A DNA stretch of 64,000 nt from Luzula sylvatica (GCA_946800325.1 OX326960.1:36795629-36859628); one strand, 5' to 3'. Shown: positions 48,853 through 60,265, numbered from the stretch's first letter. Notes: generated by a model from the letters alone, not told the origin. Translations and numbers: made by a program.

Positions 48853-51320
48853 CTAAGAAGGGGTGTTGGGTTCGGGTTTAACGCCGGATTGGTGGGGATC
48901 GACGGGGAGATGGTGATGATGGTGTTGCGTATCGTAAATGGCCATTGCTAGAGAAATTGGCATCATGCAAAGAGCTTTGGATTGAAGGAATTGCATCGCA
49001 GATCCGATATTATCGTCCATTAATTTCGCCACTTGTCTTTCCGTACCGTCCGTAGACCATTTCTCCCATACCTGTTGTTGCGCTCCGGCTCCGGTACCGC
49101 TCTCGCTCGTCTCCCCCTGCTGATGTCATCATGATGTAAAAATTAAAGATATGTTCGGTTTGATAATAAAGAAAAGCACGCGTGCTGTGGGGAAAGTAAG
49201 GATTAAAGGGTTCTGTTACTAAAGAATGATTTATTTATTTTTTTGAAAATGACAAAAAGGTATTTTTTTTCCATTTACTTGTTAATTTAGACAATCAGTG
49301 GTAAAGTGAATATTCAGAATTTTTAAATTTCAGAGAGGGAATCGAATTTATGTTTTGCTGATGTCATCATGATGTAAAAATTAAAGATATGTTCGGTTTG
49401 ATAATAAAGAATAGCACGCATGCTGTGGGGAAAGTAAGGATTAAAGGGTTCTGTTGTTAAAGAATGATTTTTTTTTTTTTTTGAAATTGACAAAAAGGTA
49501 TTTTTTTCCATTTACTTGTTAATTTAGACAATCAGTGGTAAAGTGAATATTCAGAATTTTTAAATTTCAGAGAGAGAATCGAATTTATGTTTTGCAAGTA
49601 ATGAATAATGAGAACGAGTCTGACTTGGCAATGAATGAATTATGATTAGCATGAATTTTTCTTTAAGAGATTTAGGGACCATTTAAAAGAAGAAAACTTT
49701 TTTGAAATTTGGACATGATCGAAATCCTTTTGAGCCATTCAATTAAAGGGAATTGTCCCCTATACCCTTATTCCTAAAAAAGTATAAACCCTATAACACA
49801 ATACCCCCCTCCTTTCACACTTGTCCAGCCAAAGAGAGAAATACATTAGGGTTATTTTGGGTATTTTTCAAAAAATGAAAATGAAAAATGGAGGGTGAAT
49901 TATAATTACCGAAACAGATAGGGGTATATCCGCAACAAGTTGTGCTACAGCACCAGCACCGCCTAGCCTACTCATGCTCAAAACCTACAATTCAACTCGA
50001 ACCACTTAACATAACCATCATTTCATTTCTAATCAAGAAAAAAATTGTAAATTATACTAAATACCAAAAGAATTATATTACCTTAACTTGTAGTTTCAAG
50101 AATTTCACATAGTCTAGGATTTCGTCAAGCATAGCTGCTCTATCTGTCTGCAAAATTAAACAAAAAGGGGCCCAAAAAATATCAATATAACAACATGATA
50201 TTAAATTATTAATTGCATAAATTAACTAGCAAAAAAAATACCTTGTTGGTATTAGGAACCAATTCTTGCAACGCCCTCATCCTCTCCGCAATTCTTTCCC
50301 TTCTTAACTGAACCAAACAAGATTAAAATTCAAGTTATTCACACGAATGAAATGTTGAGAGAGAGAGAGAGAGAGTACTCGTTCAGCAATGCTGTGAGGG
50401 TCAGTGGCCTGGCCACGGCGAGCCCGAACTTTTGGCCGAGGGGCTGGTGGTTGTGGCGCGCCACCTCCTTGTTTTTGTTGCCCATGAAATACCTGAAGAG
50501 AGACATTCACGAGATAAATATCTTGTGTATGAGTAGAGAGAGAAAAAGACAAAAAAAATGAAGGTGGTGGACCTGAGGAGGGGGATTATGCCGAATCTGA
50601 TGAGCTGGCACTTGTCCGTATCCGGGAGGGAGCAAACCAGTCAACTGTACTGCCTCTCTTTCCTACAAATCGAAAATAGATTATAAAACCAAGTAACCCA
50701 AATTAATCATACTACTAAACTAATTTGCGTTGAGAGGCTAATTGCATGCAAATGAATCCCCAAATTGGAGGAACAAACTGAAACTATTGGTTAAAATCAT
50801 GTTTGTGCAGTTAGTTCAGTAAGTATTAGCCCCATTTGAAGTTATAATTTGCACATGCACCCTCTATTTTCGCTCTATTTCACAATTATGCCCCTGGTAT
50901 CTCGATATACAGGATACTGATATTGGCTACATCGTCAAGCAAAGCAAGTACCATGTTACTACTATTACACAAAGAGCAGACATTTTCTCCAGGACCAGTC
51001 ATGCACATATTAAATTCATGAGAGGTAAACTAGCAATTACATATTTACATGCAACGAGATACAACCAGTGATGAAAAATATCAAAATTGGACAATCTCAC
51101 AAGAACAAACAACCTTGTCGGCATCATCTCGGATCCGTTTTCCGGCGGATCCTTCACCGGCACCCTGATCAAGACTCAACGCAAGGGGGAAAGGATGCTG
51201 AATACCGCCTCCGGCACCAGACGAAGCAGCAGCGGAAGCATCGCCGGCATACCCATAAGACAAAAACTGCTCAAAAAAGTCGTCCTCCGGTGCCGGCGGA
51301 GGCTGGTGGTGGTTGGCCAT
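48853..51320 (-). CDS. bHLH transcription factor, UNE12-like (7 exons)
   Basis: A nuclear DNA-binding regulator of the plant bHLH subfamily containing UNE12 and the LRL root-hair factors. Exons: 51320-51114, 50662-50573, 50492-50379, 50307-50242, 50147-50082, 49984-49910, 49116-48853; all junctions are GT-AG in phase 0, giving 293 codons plus TAG (UNE12 is about 310). The N-terminus reads '[20 protein letters not shown]'. Exon 3 ends '[18 protein letters not shown]' and exon 4 begins '[13 protein letters not shown]'; together they hold the basic region with the His-Glu-Arg residues for E-box binding and helix 1. Exon 5 '[20 protein letters not shown]' is helix 2. Exon 6 has '[11 protein letters not shown]' and exon 7 '[17 protein letters not shown]' and '[12 protein letters not shown]', diagnostic of this subfamily. 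I chose MANHH over an upstream ATG at 51338 by family resemblance. Confidence 0.93.
49118..49595. repeat. 238-bp tandem duplication across the last intron's acceptor in the bHLH gene
   Basis: The unit from 49118 to 49355 ('TGCTGATGTCATCATGATG' onward) is repeated at 49356-49595 with few differences ('AAGCACGCGTGC' against 'TAGCACGCATGC'). The duplicated piece begins at the 3' splice site of the last intron, so the intron now holds a second copy of the branch and polypyrimidine region and of one of the two AG dinucleotides (49358-49359). Confidence 0.92.
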
Positions 51321-51600
51321 GTCAACGTCAGACCACAAACATCAATTGAAGGTTGCAGTCTGGATTTTTGCACTTGCTTTTCTTGGCTTAGCTCTCTCTC
51401 TCTCTAGACTTTCCAGAAAAGGCGGTATCTTGTTGCGTACATACACTGAGAGTGTGTGAATGATTTTCTCTGTGTCACTGTGTGTGAGAGAGAGATAAGA
51501 GGCTCGGAATGAGTGCAAAGAGAAGGGCTTTAAAAAAGAAGGAAGAAGACAAGTTATTTGGTGGACATGGTTTATGATGTTGAATGTATGGACCATGAGG
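51321..51600 (-). promoter_or_regulatory. 5' leader and proximal promoter region of the bHLH gene
   Basis: Upstream of the ATG the gene strand carries AG-rich tracts ('AGAGAGAGAGAG' at about 51395-51407 and 'CTCTCTCTCACACACAG' around 51480-51496), common in plant 5' leaders. A TATA element cannot be assigned with confidence; 'TTTTTTAAAG' near 51533 is a candidate. Confidence 0.4.
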
Positions 51601-52316
51601 ATACGGATGTTATTTGTTTGTATTTTTTATTTCTGAATTACTTTCAAATTTCCCTATTGTTTTTGTGTCCTATTGGTATGATTTTCCCTTAACTTTTTTT
51701 TTATTGATTGTATATTTAAATAGAGATTGCATAAAAAAATAATGTCCTAATCAAACTATTCAGCTACGTAACAACAAATTATTATATTAATATTAGATCT
51801 TTTTATTCATGTAATAATTAAACAACAAATTATTATATTAAATATTTGTATTCATATAATAATTAAGGGTAATGGTTATTTAAATAATTATTTAGTGATT
51901 GACCTTGAATTTGTATGTTTGTTTTACGTCATCGTAATACGTAATTCTGATAGCCAAAACACAAGACAAAGTGAATACAATTCTAAATATATATCCATAA
52001 TTATATATAAAATGTTTATGTTGGTAAACAAATGTTAACAATTCAAGTACGTGCACTATTATGGTGTGGATATTAATCATTTAAGATAAATACATGTTGT
52101 GGATCGTGTATAGGATCGACCCACTATGAGAATATACCGGATATATGTCATTAGTATTTATCATCGTCAAATGTAGTATGTTGGCTTGAAATCGTTATAG
52201 TTTCTTGCATGAAGATTATATATAATTAAGCGTTATCTTTAACAGGATAATCATAAAGGTCGTGATTTAGGTATATAGTGATACATGAGCAAAAATATAT
52301 ATGATCAAGAAAGATA
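51601..52316. other. AT-rich intergenic DNA
   Basis: Contains a short direct repeat, 'AACAACAAATTATTATATTAA', at about 51770 and 51823. No gene or named repeat. Confidence 0.5.
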
Positions 52317-52670
52317 TGTTACTATCAAATTTTTTTTTTTTTTTTGAAGGAGGAGGCGATTGCCTCTCTCGATTTGTATTAGAAATAAAATAGGGTTATA
52401 CATCGGAAAATAAGAACTACAAACTACAATACATAAATGAAATATTGCTAATTAAAGGAGTGTGGTATTCGCTGGAGTTGCATATTGCATTCTGCATGCA
52501 AGGGAGACCAACTCAACAATTGGTAATTCATCTAGCTACATCATCTTCAATCGTATTCGCCGTGCACGTTGACGAGAGTGCTTTAAACGAGAAAATTCTT
52601 CTATTACGTTCTTTCCATATGTTCCAAATTGTTGCGAGCCATATGGTGTTCCATTGTTACTATCAAATTT
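52317..52670 (-). mobile_element. 5'-truncated LINE tail with 16-bp target duplication
   Basis: 'TGTTACTATCAAATTT' flanks the insert exactly (52317-52332 and 52655-52670). Between them the minus strand reads 'TIWLATIWNIWKERNRRIF', the conserved C-terminal tryptophan/arginine motif of plant L1-type LINE reverse transcriptases. It then runs through an in-frame stop to a poly(A), seen as T's at 52331-52345. The insert is only about 320 bp, a typical extreme 5' truncation by target-primed reverse transcription. Confidence 0.9.
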
Positions 52671-53075
52671 GAGAGAGAGATATGTCCCCTCCCCTCGTGA
52701 ATTGGGACTGAAGGAATAAGCATGGCCATGCGTAAAAGAATTAGTATGTGTTGTTAATGTCTTTTATTTTGTTCATCAAATTAAGGATAAAATAAAAACA
52801 CGTCTTATGCTCAATACGTATATTGTATAACAAAGTAATTGTATACATAAGTGATGATTAGGTTATTATCGTTGATTGTTCGTTTAATTTGGATAATCAT
52901 AAGTTTTGTTAGAGACCGCTTATGATCATATATATGAAATGTAATTTGCGTATGTTGCCAACATTAAATGAACTATCTCGGTTGTACATAAAAAAAATGA
53001 ATGGACGTGAATATTAAATTTTAGTACATGCATTTATAGGATTTCTGACATGTGGATCCACACGGACACACATAA
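52671..53075. other. AT-rich intergenic DNA, nothing recognised
   Basis: No gene, repeat or transposon end could be supported here. Confidence 0.5.
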
Positions 53076-53085
53076 ATATAGACAA

Positions 53086-53359
53086 GGGAAAATATACTTT
53101 GCCCCCCAACATCAAAAAAACATCATTGATGAGGTGGCAAAAGTGGAGGGTTAAGTGGATTGTTTAGTCTTTCTAATTGACCGGTTAATTAAATTGACCG
53201 GTCAATTAACATGTACTAATATTAACATATTATAAATTATTTACGTGTCAATTAATATTTAATCGAGTCAATTAGAGAGGCTAAACAACCCACTAAACAC
53301 TTTTTTGCCACCTCATCAAGGATGTTTTTTTGATGTTGGGAGGCTGAATATATAACCCC
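53086..53359. mobile_element. Mutator-like MITE (274 bp), family A copy 2
   Basis: An exact 10-bp target duplication, ATATAGACAA, lies at 53076-53085 and 53360-53369. Inverted ends are long, about 80 bp: 'GGGAAAATATACTTTGCCCC' left and 'GGGGTTATATATTCAGCCTC' inward from the right. They continue through 'CCAACATCAAAAAAACATC' and 'TTGATGAGGTGGCAAAA' on both arms. The terminal sequence is shared with 26559-26833. No coding. Confidence 0.85.
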
Positions 53360-53444
53360 ATATAGACAACGTATTAAAAAATGTGCAGATTGTTCAAAAT
53401 TAGATGATAAGATCAAAACAAAATCTTTAACTCATTTTAAAAAT

Positions 53445-53505
53445 ATTTATCGATATTTGCGCTATAGCGATGTTATTGCGGCGCTATTTAAATCATTGAT
53501 CTTTA
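53445..53505 (-). mobile_element. Terminal fragment of the hAT-like family at 26983-28016
   Basis: 'GCGCTATAGCG' and 'GCGGCGCTATTTAAATCATTG' match, on the opposite strand, the left end of the 26983 element. Only the end is present. Confidence 0.55.
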
Positions 53506-53536
53506 CTGATAACTTTTATTTTATATTTTATAATTG

Positions 53537-53572
53537 GGGGGGGGGGGGGGGGGGGGGGGAGGAGGAGGGAGG
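53537..53572. repeat. Poly(G) run
   Basis: About 23 consecutive G residues followed by 'AGGAGGAGGGAGGG'. Strong potential for G-quadruplex formation, or a sequencing or assembly length error. It pairs in style with the poly(C) run at 35617. Confidence 0.85.
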
Positions 53573-53854
53573 GTTCCTTTCAAATTTGAACGATGGTAGG
53601 GTCATTTTCACAGTCACATTCAAATCTGTTTTTTAAAATCATTGACATGTGAAACTCACATTATTTTTTACAAAAATCAATGCACATGAATCAACGTGTC
53701 ATCCATCTAGATAGTGGGCGTGAGAATGGAAATGTGAGTGGTTGTGACTTTATTCTTCAAATTTATCGGCCATTTTTTTACTATACATTTTACGATCATT
53801 TTTGTCACAGTCACGTTTTGTATATATTATTTTTTTTTTTTATAATAAATGGAG

Positions 53855-53973
53855 AAGCCTCATATGTCCTCCATCCATTAATGTCAATGATGATAGAACC
53901 CACAATTTCTCACAACATATGATTTTTTGTGTCTCACACTCAACCGATTGGGTTATGAGCCTATTAGCACGTT
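53855..53973 (-). mobile_element. tRNA-related SINE-like element
   Basis: Read on the minus strand: 'GGCTCATAACCCAATCGGTT' (box-A side), 'AATCATATGTTGTGAGAAAT', then 'GTGGGTTCTATC' where box B should be (mutated), followed by A/T-rich tail. Same family as 36141-36240. Confidence 0.55.
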
Positions 53974-54088
53974 TTGTATATATCGTATCCACAATATTTT
54001 AAATACTTACTATTAAAATTAAGGATTTATAAAATATATGTCCACATATTTTTTTTTAATGGTATCCGGCAAGCAATCATTTTCGTTA

Positions 54089-54092
<4 letters not shown>

Positions 54093-54139
<47 letters not shown>
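54093..54139. repeat. (AT)n microsatellite
   Basis: About 23 AT units, adjoining the tail of the SINE-like element at 54140. Confidence 0.95.
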
Positions 54140-54142
<3 letters not shown>

Positions 54143-54236
54143 GATGCCGATGAGACTCGAACTCATAATTTTTTTAACATATGATTTTATTATGTCAAAT
54201 ACTCAACCACTTAGGTTATGAGACAATTGGCAATAT
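54140..54236 (-). mobile_element. tRNA-related SINE-like element with (AT)n tail
   Basis: On the minus strand 'TCATAACCTAAGTGGTTGAG' and 'GAGTTCGAGTCTCATCGGC' give good box-A-like and box-B-like motifs about 60 bp apart, with the family body 'AATAAAATCATATGTTAAA' between. The 3' end runs into the AT microsatellite, which may have grown from the element's tail. Confidence 0.6.
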
Positions 54237-56566
54237 ATGTCCAACTATGTCCGAGTCTAAAAATTAATAGGATAATATAAATACTTTCTCGTAATTATAG
54301 ACGTTTCGAAATTTTGTGCAAAATATTAAGGCATTATAGTTGTGTATTTTTATCATTTCAATTTGTAAAAAGGTCAACAACATTGTTTATTATTCCCTTC
54401 ATATGTCTGCATTAGGTTTAAGTGGAATGTTATTTTTATGATTACGATTTTCTCAAAAATAATTCATAACGAATTTATGAATTAAGAAAATATATATAGA
54501 TATATCAACGACATACTAGAAGCATTTAGCATTTTATATGCATGATTTAACAAAAAAAATATATAATAAAAGTTAAGAACATTAAAATGTTAAAATAAAA
54601 ACAAATAAACATATCTACCAATTACACCGTTAACTAAAAAGCTAAACGAAAATTAAAAAAAAAAAACATATTAAATATCTCCAGCATAATATTTTCATAA
54701 CTACTCAAAAAAAGTGTTACGAAATTATGTAAAGTAATTAAAATATAGAATTTGAAAAGAATTTATAAACATTATACTCGTAAAGATATTTAAATTTACA
54801 CTATACAACCAATACCTATGTTTTTGGATATATATTAGACTAAGAAATTGAAATGAACCAGGTTTACCAAGTGATATCTTTGGGAAGTAAAGCCCAAGAA
54901 TCAGAAAGCAAGGGTCAAATGTCTTTATTTGTTCATTAAATAGAATATTATTTTACGGGTGTGTGTTTTTTCCCACGGACTTAACGAGGGATTAGCAAGG
55001 AAATTTAATCGGCGCTTAATTACTCTTGGGCTATGGCCATTGATTGGCCTTTGTTATACACTGGCTCCAATAATCATGAGAAATATGGGCCTTGATTGCA
55101 TTGGACAAGTTTATCTTGAGAATTTTCCAATGTATCATGGATATTAATTTTCCATTTTGATTTTTTATCCAGGCCTTTATATTTTTGTGTGATTGTTAAT
55201 ATAAGAATTTAGTTCACAACAGTATTTTTATGTTAATTTAGAGACTAACAATGTTTTTGCCAGGGTTTTTTTAGGGGTCAAATGAAAGATTTTGAAATTA
55301 CGCTGCATAATTTTTTTTTAAGGAAAAACAGTAAATTTGGCATTGTTATATTGATAATATATATTGAATCAATAACTATACACACTGTTCGGCAAAAAAA
55401 TTGGAAGGACTAACCCCCGGTCCGTATTAAGATCCGCCCCAATTAACAATGTATAATTTTGTAAAATTAACAAGAAAAAAGATTAATCCTGATATATTAG
55501 GTCATGTCATATGTTATATATTGTGTTAAAGTTCCATTGTCTCCAATTATTGGGCCATATATGGCCTACAAATGCAAGTTGGTCTTTAATATATTGTTTG
55601 ATCCATTAATTAATGGATAAATGATTTTGTGCTGACCAGATGACAACCACATAATGTTTGGACTTTAACTAATTAGTGGATTACCTTGTTCCTGCCAACA
55701 TGGAACCATCTCATCACATCAAAACCATCTACCCTCTTCTCTCATTACTCAACTAAAAATACACTCCATTACAAGGAAAGATAATTATAATTATAATTGA
55801 GAATGACATTAAATGATTTCCCATGAAACAATAAATTAACATCCAAAAAAGGATTACAATCATAATATTAAAAGATTACAATTCATAAATTTTTAAATAA
55901 AAAAAAAAACTTAAATTACCAAAAATGATTAAAACCATCAAATTATCAATAATAATATATAGATTTATGATTTTGAACTAAAATACATATTATTTAATAA
56001 ATAATTATATTTTCTAATTATTTATGGATAAAAAAGTGTATATTATTTTTATATACCGAATTATTGTATCTGTATTATGTAAAATAAATATAACTATAGA
56101 CGAATAGTCGAATTGACGAATTATTAGCGTATTATATTTTATTTAACCGAATATTTGACCGATTGAAAAACATTTGTTTCGAATTATACATAAATGTATT
56201 ATGTATCGTATTATTTGCGTATCACGAATGACTAACTAAGATCCATAAATAAGAAGATAAACAATTTTTTTCTCAAGTATGTATATATTTGTTAGCATCT
56301 CCTCTAAGTTTGAAATGGAGATTGAAATGGAGAGGAGGATTAGAGCACCACCCACAGATTACAAAGTAATGCATTCTTGGTGATATTATCCTTTCACAAT
56401 GCAAACAGACAGACTGCAATAACAATTAGTTGTTCAATATTTAATAATAAAAGGTTAATTTAACCTACATGGGTTGGTGATACTGGCGGTGGAGCTCAGT
56501 GTACCGAATTATATTTTTTTATAATAAAATAATTTTGCAAATGAAGAATGAAAAAACTTTGTTTCT
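54237..56566. other. AT-rich intergenic DNA, no gene recognised
   Basis: 2.3 kb of mostly AT-rich sequence. A less AT-rich island at 54950-55150 has a 62-codon frame with no recognisable family. 'GATACTGGCGGTGGAGCTCAG' at 56489 resembles dispersed-repeat DNA. Nothing stronger is visible. Confidence 0.5.
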
Positions 56567-56827
56567 GTTTTTCCTTCTCATTTTATAGAAAATAATATTA
56601 TTTCTCTCTTGATTTCCATGATACAGCTATATATTTTACAAAAACAACATCAAAATTAAAATATAACACTTCCTCTTTCGCCACACTATATATATATATA
56701 TATATATATAGTTTTTCCTTCTCATTTTATAGAAAATAATATTATTTCTCTCTTGATTTCCATGATACAGCTATATATTTTACAAAAACAACATCAAAAT
56801 TAAAATATAACACTTCCTCTTTCGCCA

Positions 56828-56899
<72 letters not shown>

Positions 56900-56900
56900 T
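56567..56900. repeat. 144-bp tandem duplication with (AT)n expansions
   Basis: The unit starting 'GTTTTTCCTTCTCATTTTAT' at 56567 is repeated from 56711 with no difference seen over about 123 bp of non-simple sequence. Each copy ends in an AT microsatellite, ~22 bp in the first and ~68 bp in the second (56831-56898). Confidence 0.92.
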
Positions 56901-57119
56901 AAATAAATTGACGACTTTAACTAAAATAATATTTTTTTGTTTAGTAGGAGGAGAGAAAGTTAGAGAAACAAAAATCTTTCATTTCATTTTCTTTCAATCT
57001 TCCACCTTTTCTTTCGAATGGAATTAAATTGTTTTTCGCTTGTTTATTTCATTTTCTTCCACTCTTTGTTCGACGGAATAAAACATTTTCTTTCAAAATA
57101 ATTTACTATTTCATATTTG

Positions 57120-57600
57120 TTCATGTTGTCAAACGAGCCATATAAGTTCAGTTTGCAAAGATCATACTAACCAAATGTAAAATTTGTTTACTAATATCTA
57201 CAAACTTTCATAAATTTTCTATTTGAAAAAATAAATAAAATCCACGTCTATGAATTTTCATTAAAAAATTATACACCGCTATGTGATTAGAATTTCAAAA
57301 TTAGAATCTTAGTTCTTATTCGAAATAACTTCATTGTATATAACAAAAATTTCAGAAATTTATCTTCTAAATTCGCCGAAGTATTATTATTTTTCATTAA
57401 AATTAGATTGACTAGATAAATCACTAACCAAAGTATATTTGTTTGAAGAAGCACTAACTAAATTATTTAAATCATTAGTTTTTAGGTCCATCTTATTTTT
57501 TATATGTATTTTGGACAATTCAGAAGTTACTAAAACAATAACTATTTAAAAATATGCTCCAATAATATACCAAAGATATATATTTATATTTTATATTTTG
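57120..57600. repeat. Dispersed AT-rich repeat, copy 1 (partner 59105-59345)
   Basis: 'CCGAAGTATTATTA', 'ATTAAAATTAGATTGACTAG', 'TAGGTCCA' and 'TTTAAAAATAT' occur in the same order in both segments at different spacing. The core match here is about 57375-57560. No ends or coding identified. Confidence 0.55.
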
Positions 57601-57858
57601 CTTGATTATTTGATCATTTTATAATTTTGCTTGATATATCGTATTTTTGACATGGGTATTGTATTTCTTCGATATGAATTATATCTTTCTGATACTATAT
57701 ATATATTAAAGAAATTTATATGTTTTGTATATTTTTTTTATTAGAATTATACTTTATATATAACAATTTATACATTTTGGATGAGCAACAGTTGAGGGGT
57801 TAAATGATAATTCTTTTGTAAAAACAAAAAAAAATTACCACGTGATGCGGCAAGGAAA

Positions 57859-58500
57859 ATGTTACAGAAATCGCTAGGCGCTAGTCGGACGGACGGCCAC
57901 CGTCTATCGCCTAGAGGGATTAATCGGGGATTAATTGGAGATTAATCGGATCTAGACGGATTTGTAATTTTACATAGTTTTTGTCATATTTTTTAATTTT
58001 TATATATTATAATTTGTGCTACAATTTTTTATACTAAAAATAGTGTATATGAATTTTATTTAAGACAACGTTCAAATAAATCATAACATGAAATCTATAA
58101 CATAACATTAACACCTATGTTGCTCGGATACGCCGATACGGCGATACGGCAATTTAACATATGATTTATGATACGATACGGCGATACGGCAATTTAACAT
58201 ACGATTTAGGATACGATACGCGTATCGGATACGGGTAGATTTTGATTTTTCGGAGTATCCGCGCAACATAGAATTTAACACAAATCCAAATAACCACAAA
58301 ATAAAGTTACTAAAAATAGAAAGAAGAGAAGGGTGTAGATCTTTAAAAAAAAAATCAAGTGGGATGGGCCTAGGCGGAATTAATCGGCGCCTATGCGGTA
58401 TCTAGGCGGGCCTAGGCGGAATTCCGCCTAGACAGAAACGATTAGGCTAAAACTAGACATTTGGTCGGCGCCTAGCGCCTAGGCCGATTTTTAGAACCAT
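57859..58500. mobile_element. MITE-like element with 'CGCCTAGGCG' subterminal repeats
   Basis: Inverted ends: 'ATGTTACAGAAATCGCTAGG' left and 'ATGGTTCTAAAAATCGGCC' inward from the right, then repeated 'GCGCCTAGGCGG'/'ATTAATCGG' motifs on both arms. This is the hAT-like low-complexity architecture seen elsewhere in the window. No target duplication was found. It contains a second element at 58115-58271. Confidence 0.6.
58115..58271. mobile_element. hAT-like MITE nested in the 57859 element
   Basis: Ends 'CTATGTTGCTCGGATACGCC' and, inward from the right, 'CTATGTTGCGCGGATACTCC' are near-perfect inverted repeats of a widespread dicot type. The interior is 'GATACGGCGATACGG' repeats. The target duplication is unclear. 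Same family as 61664-61807. Confidence 0.75.
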
Positions 58501-59104
58501 GGGCAGGGGTGACTTCTCGCTTCCAGGCAAAACATGAAAATCCTCCGACGCGTAATAGCCCTTTTGTTGTGAAATATGTTTCAAAAATTTCCACTAAAAT
58601 CTACATAAAGTATTTGAATTAACTCCGCTATGAGTGGCACGTTTGATTTGGTGAATTATGGTGGATTGTATTTGGATATTCATGATTTCAAATACAATCA
58701 ATTGTTTGATTTGGTATTTTTTTGATGAAATCATGAATTAGAAGACGAATATTGGAATACACAAAAATAATATAATGTAACATACATATGAAAATGAAAG
58801 GTATAACGTAAAAACAACTATCTGGAAACGTTGGAGGCTGTCCGCATTTTGTGCGTTGTTTTCAAATGCGACCGCTCGTTTAATTTTGTTGCTCGTATTT
58901 TTTTAAGCCAGCGTCTTGCTACATGTCCACTCCTGATTGAAAATGACGTTTCGGAATGTTGCTCCCAAATTTTATATACATGCTTTCAAAATACAACAAA
59001 TCAAACAACTCACATTGATAGTATGCGTGTATTTTACATATCCAATATATCAAAATCACCAAATCTAATATGCCCTGTATAATTATAGAAATTGCAGACA
59101 TTTG
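58501..59104. other. Intergenic DNA, no gene recognised
   Basis: 'GTTTGATTTGGT' occurs twice at 58642 and 58704. A frame of 83 codons at 58831-59082 overlaps an antisense frame and lacks family resemblance. Confidence 0.45.
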
Positions 59105-59345
59105 ACTTGTAGGTTTTCCGAAGTATTATTAATTCCATTAAAATTAGATTGACTAGATAATCACTAACTAAATTATATACTTTCTTTTAAGAAGCATTAA
59201 ATAAATTAAATAAATTATTTAATCCTTACTTTAGTAGGTCCACTTTCTTTTTACGTGTACTTTGGAGGATTCGGCAGTCATTAAAAAATTATTTAAAAAT
59301 ATTTTTATATTTATATTTTATATTATGCTTAATTATTTGATTATT
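59105..59345. repeat. Dispersed AT-rich repeat, copy 2 (partner 57375-57560)
   Basis: Diverged copy of the segment described at 57120-57600, with extra insertions. Confidence 0.55.
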
Positions 59346-59981
59346 GGGTGAGACAACCAGCAGACTTCTGTCGTTTACCATTGGAACTATTAATTTGAAA
59401 GTTGGAAAAAAAAAATGAAAAATGAATACTGGACATGGCTCTTATATTCCACCTGCAGAGTGACGTGTCGGTTTCCCTTTCATATATTTCTTTATGAAAA
59501 ATATTGTTATGCTTATTTCCTCTCCGGTTTGACAACAAACAGAGAGATCATAGTTATGATAAATCAATGAAATTTGTATAATCCATTATTTGAATTTGTA
59601 TACCCACCTATATAAATATAAACAAATAAAAAAAAATTTATATAATTAAATGTAAAAAATAGAATTATATTTTGATCAAAGAAATTTCAAATACCATGAA
59701 ATGTTAAGTTTAACTAGTCATGTTTGGCAAGAGGTTAAGCAAGGAATAAGTGAACTTGTTTAGTTGTTTATCCTAGTTTATTGTTCCAAATACTAATTTA
59801 TTAGATGAAATAAATGGATATAAGAGAGTAGTAAATCCATTCTCCCGCTCTTTTTATTATCATTTTACCCCTCGTTTGCTTCTTTCATCTTTTATTATCA
59901 TTATATCTATATATATATATATGTTTGTGATATTTTGTGTTTGTACTATTCTAATAAATAACTATTTCTACTAATGATTTT

Positions 59982-60265
59982 TTGGTCTGGTGATAAAATG
60001 TTTAGCACAAGATACCAAAAATCAAGAGTTCAAGCTCTATTGATATCACAAATAAAAAAATAAAATCAATAATATACATGTTTCATGGATTATGTTTCAC
60101 TTAAAAAAAAAATTACTATTATACTAATAGTCCATTGGTCTAGTGATAAAATGTTTAGCACAATATACCAAAGATCAAGGGTTCAAGTCTCATTAGTATC
60201 ACAAATAAAAAAGATGAAACCAATAATATCCATGTTTCATGGATTATGTTTCACTTAAAAAAAAA
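59982..60265 (+). mobile_element. Tandem dimer of a SINE-like element
   Basis: Two ~150-bp copies lie head to tail (from 59982 and 60135). Each has 'TTGGTCTAGTGATAAAATG' (box-A-like), 'AGGGTTCAAGTCTC' or its variant (box-B-like), then 'CATGTTTCATGGATTATG' and a poly(A) of ten. The second copy keeps the better box B. They differ in body from the 36141 family. Confidence 0.6.

Noticed and set aside
50304..51596. Opposite-strand and alternate-phase frames over the bHLH gene (50352-50561, 51068-51407, 51176-51373)
   Set aside because: Shadows of GC-richer coding exons; the minus-strand frame with phase-0 splice junctions and family motifs explains the region.
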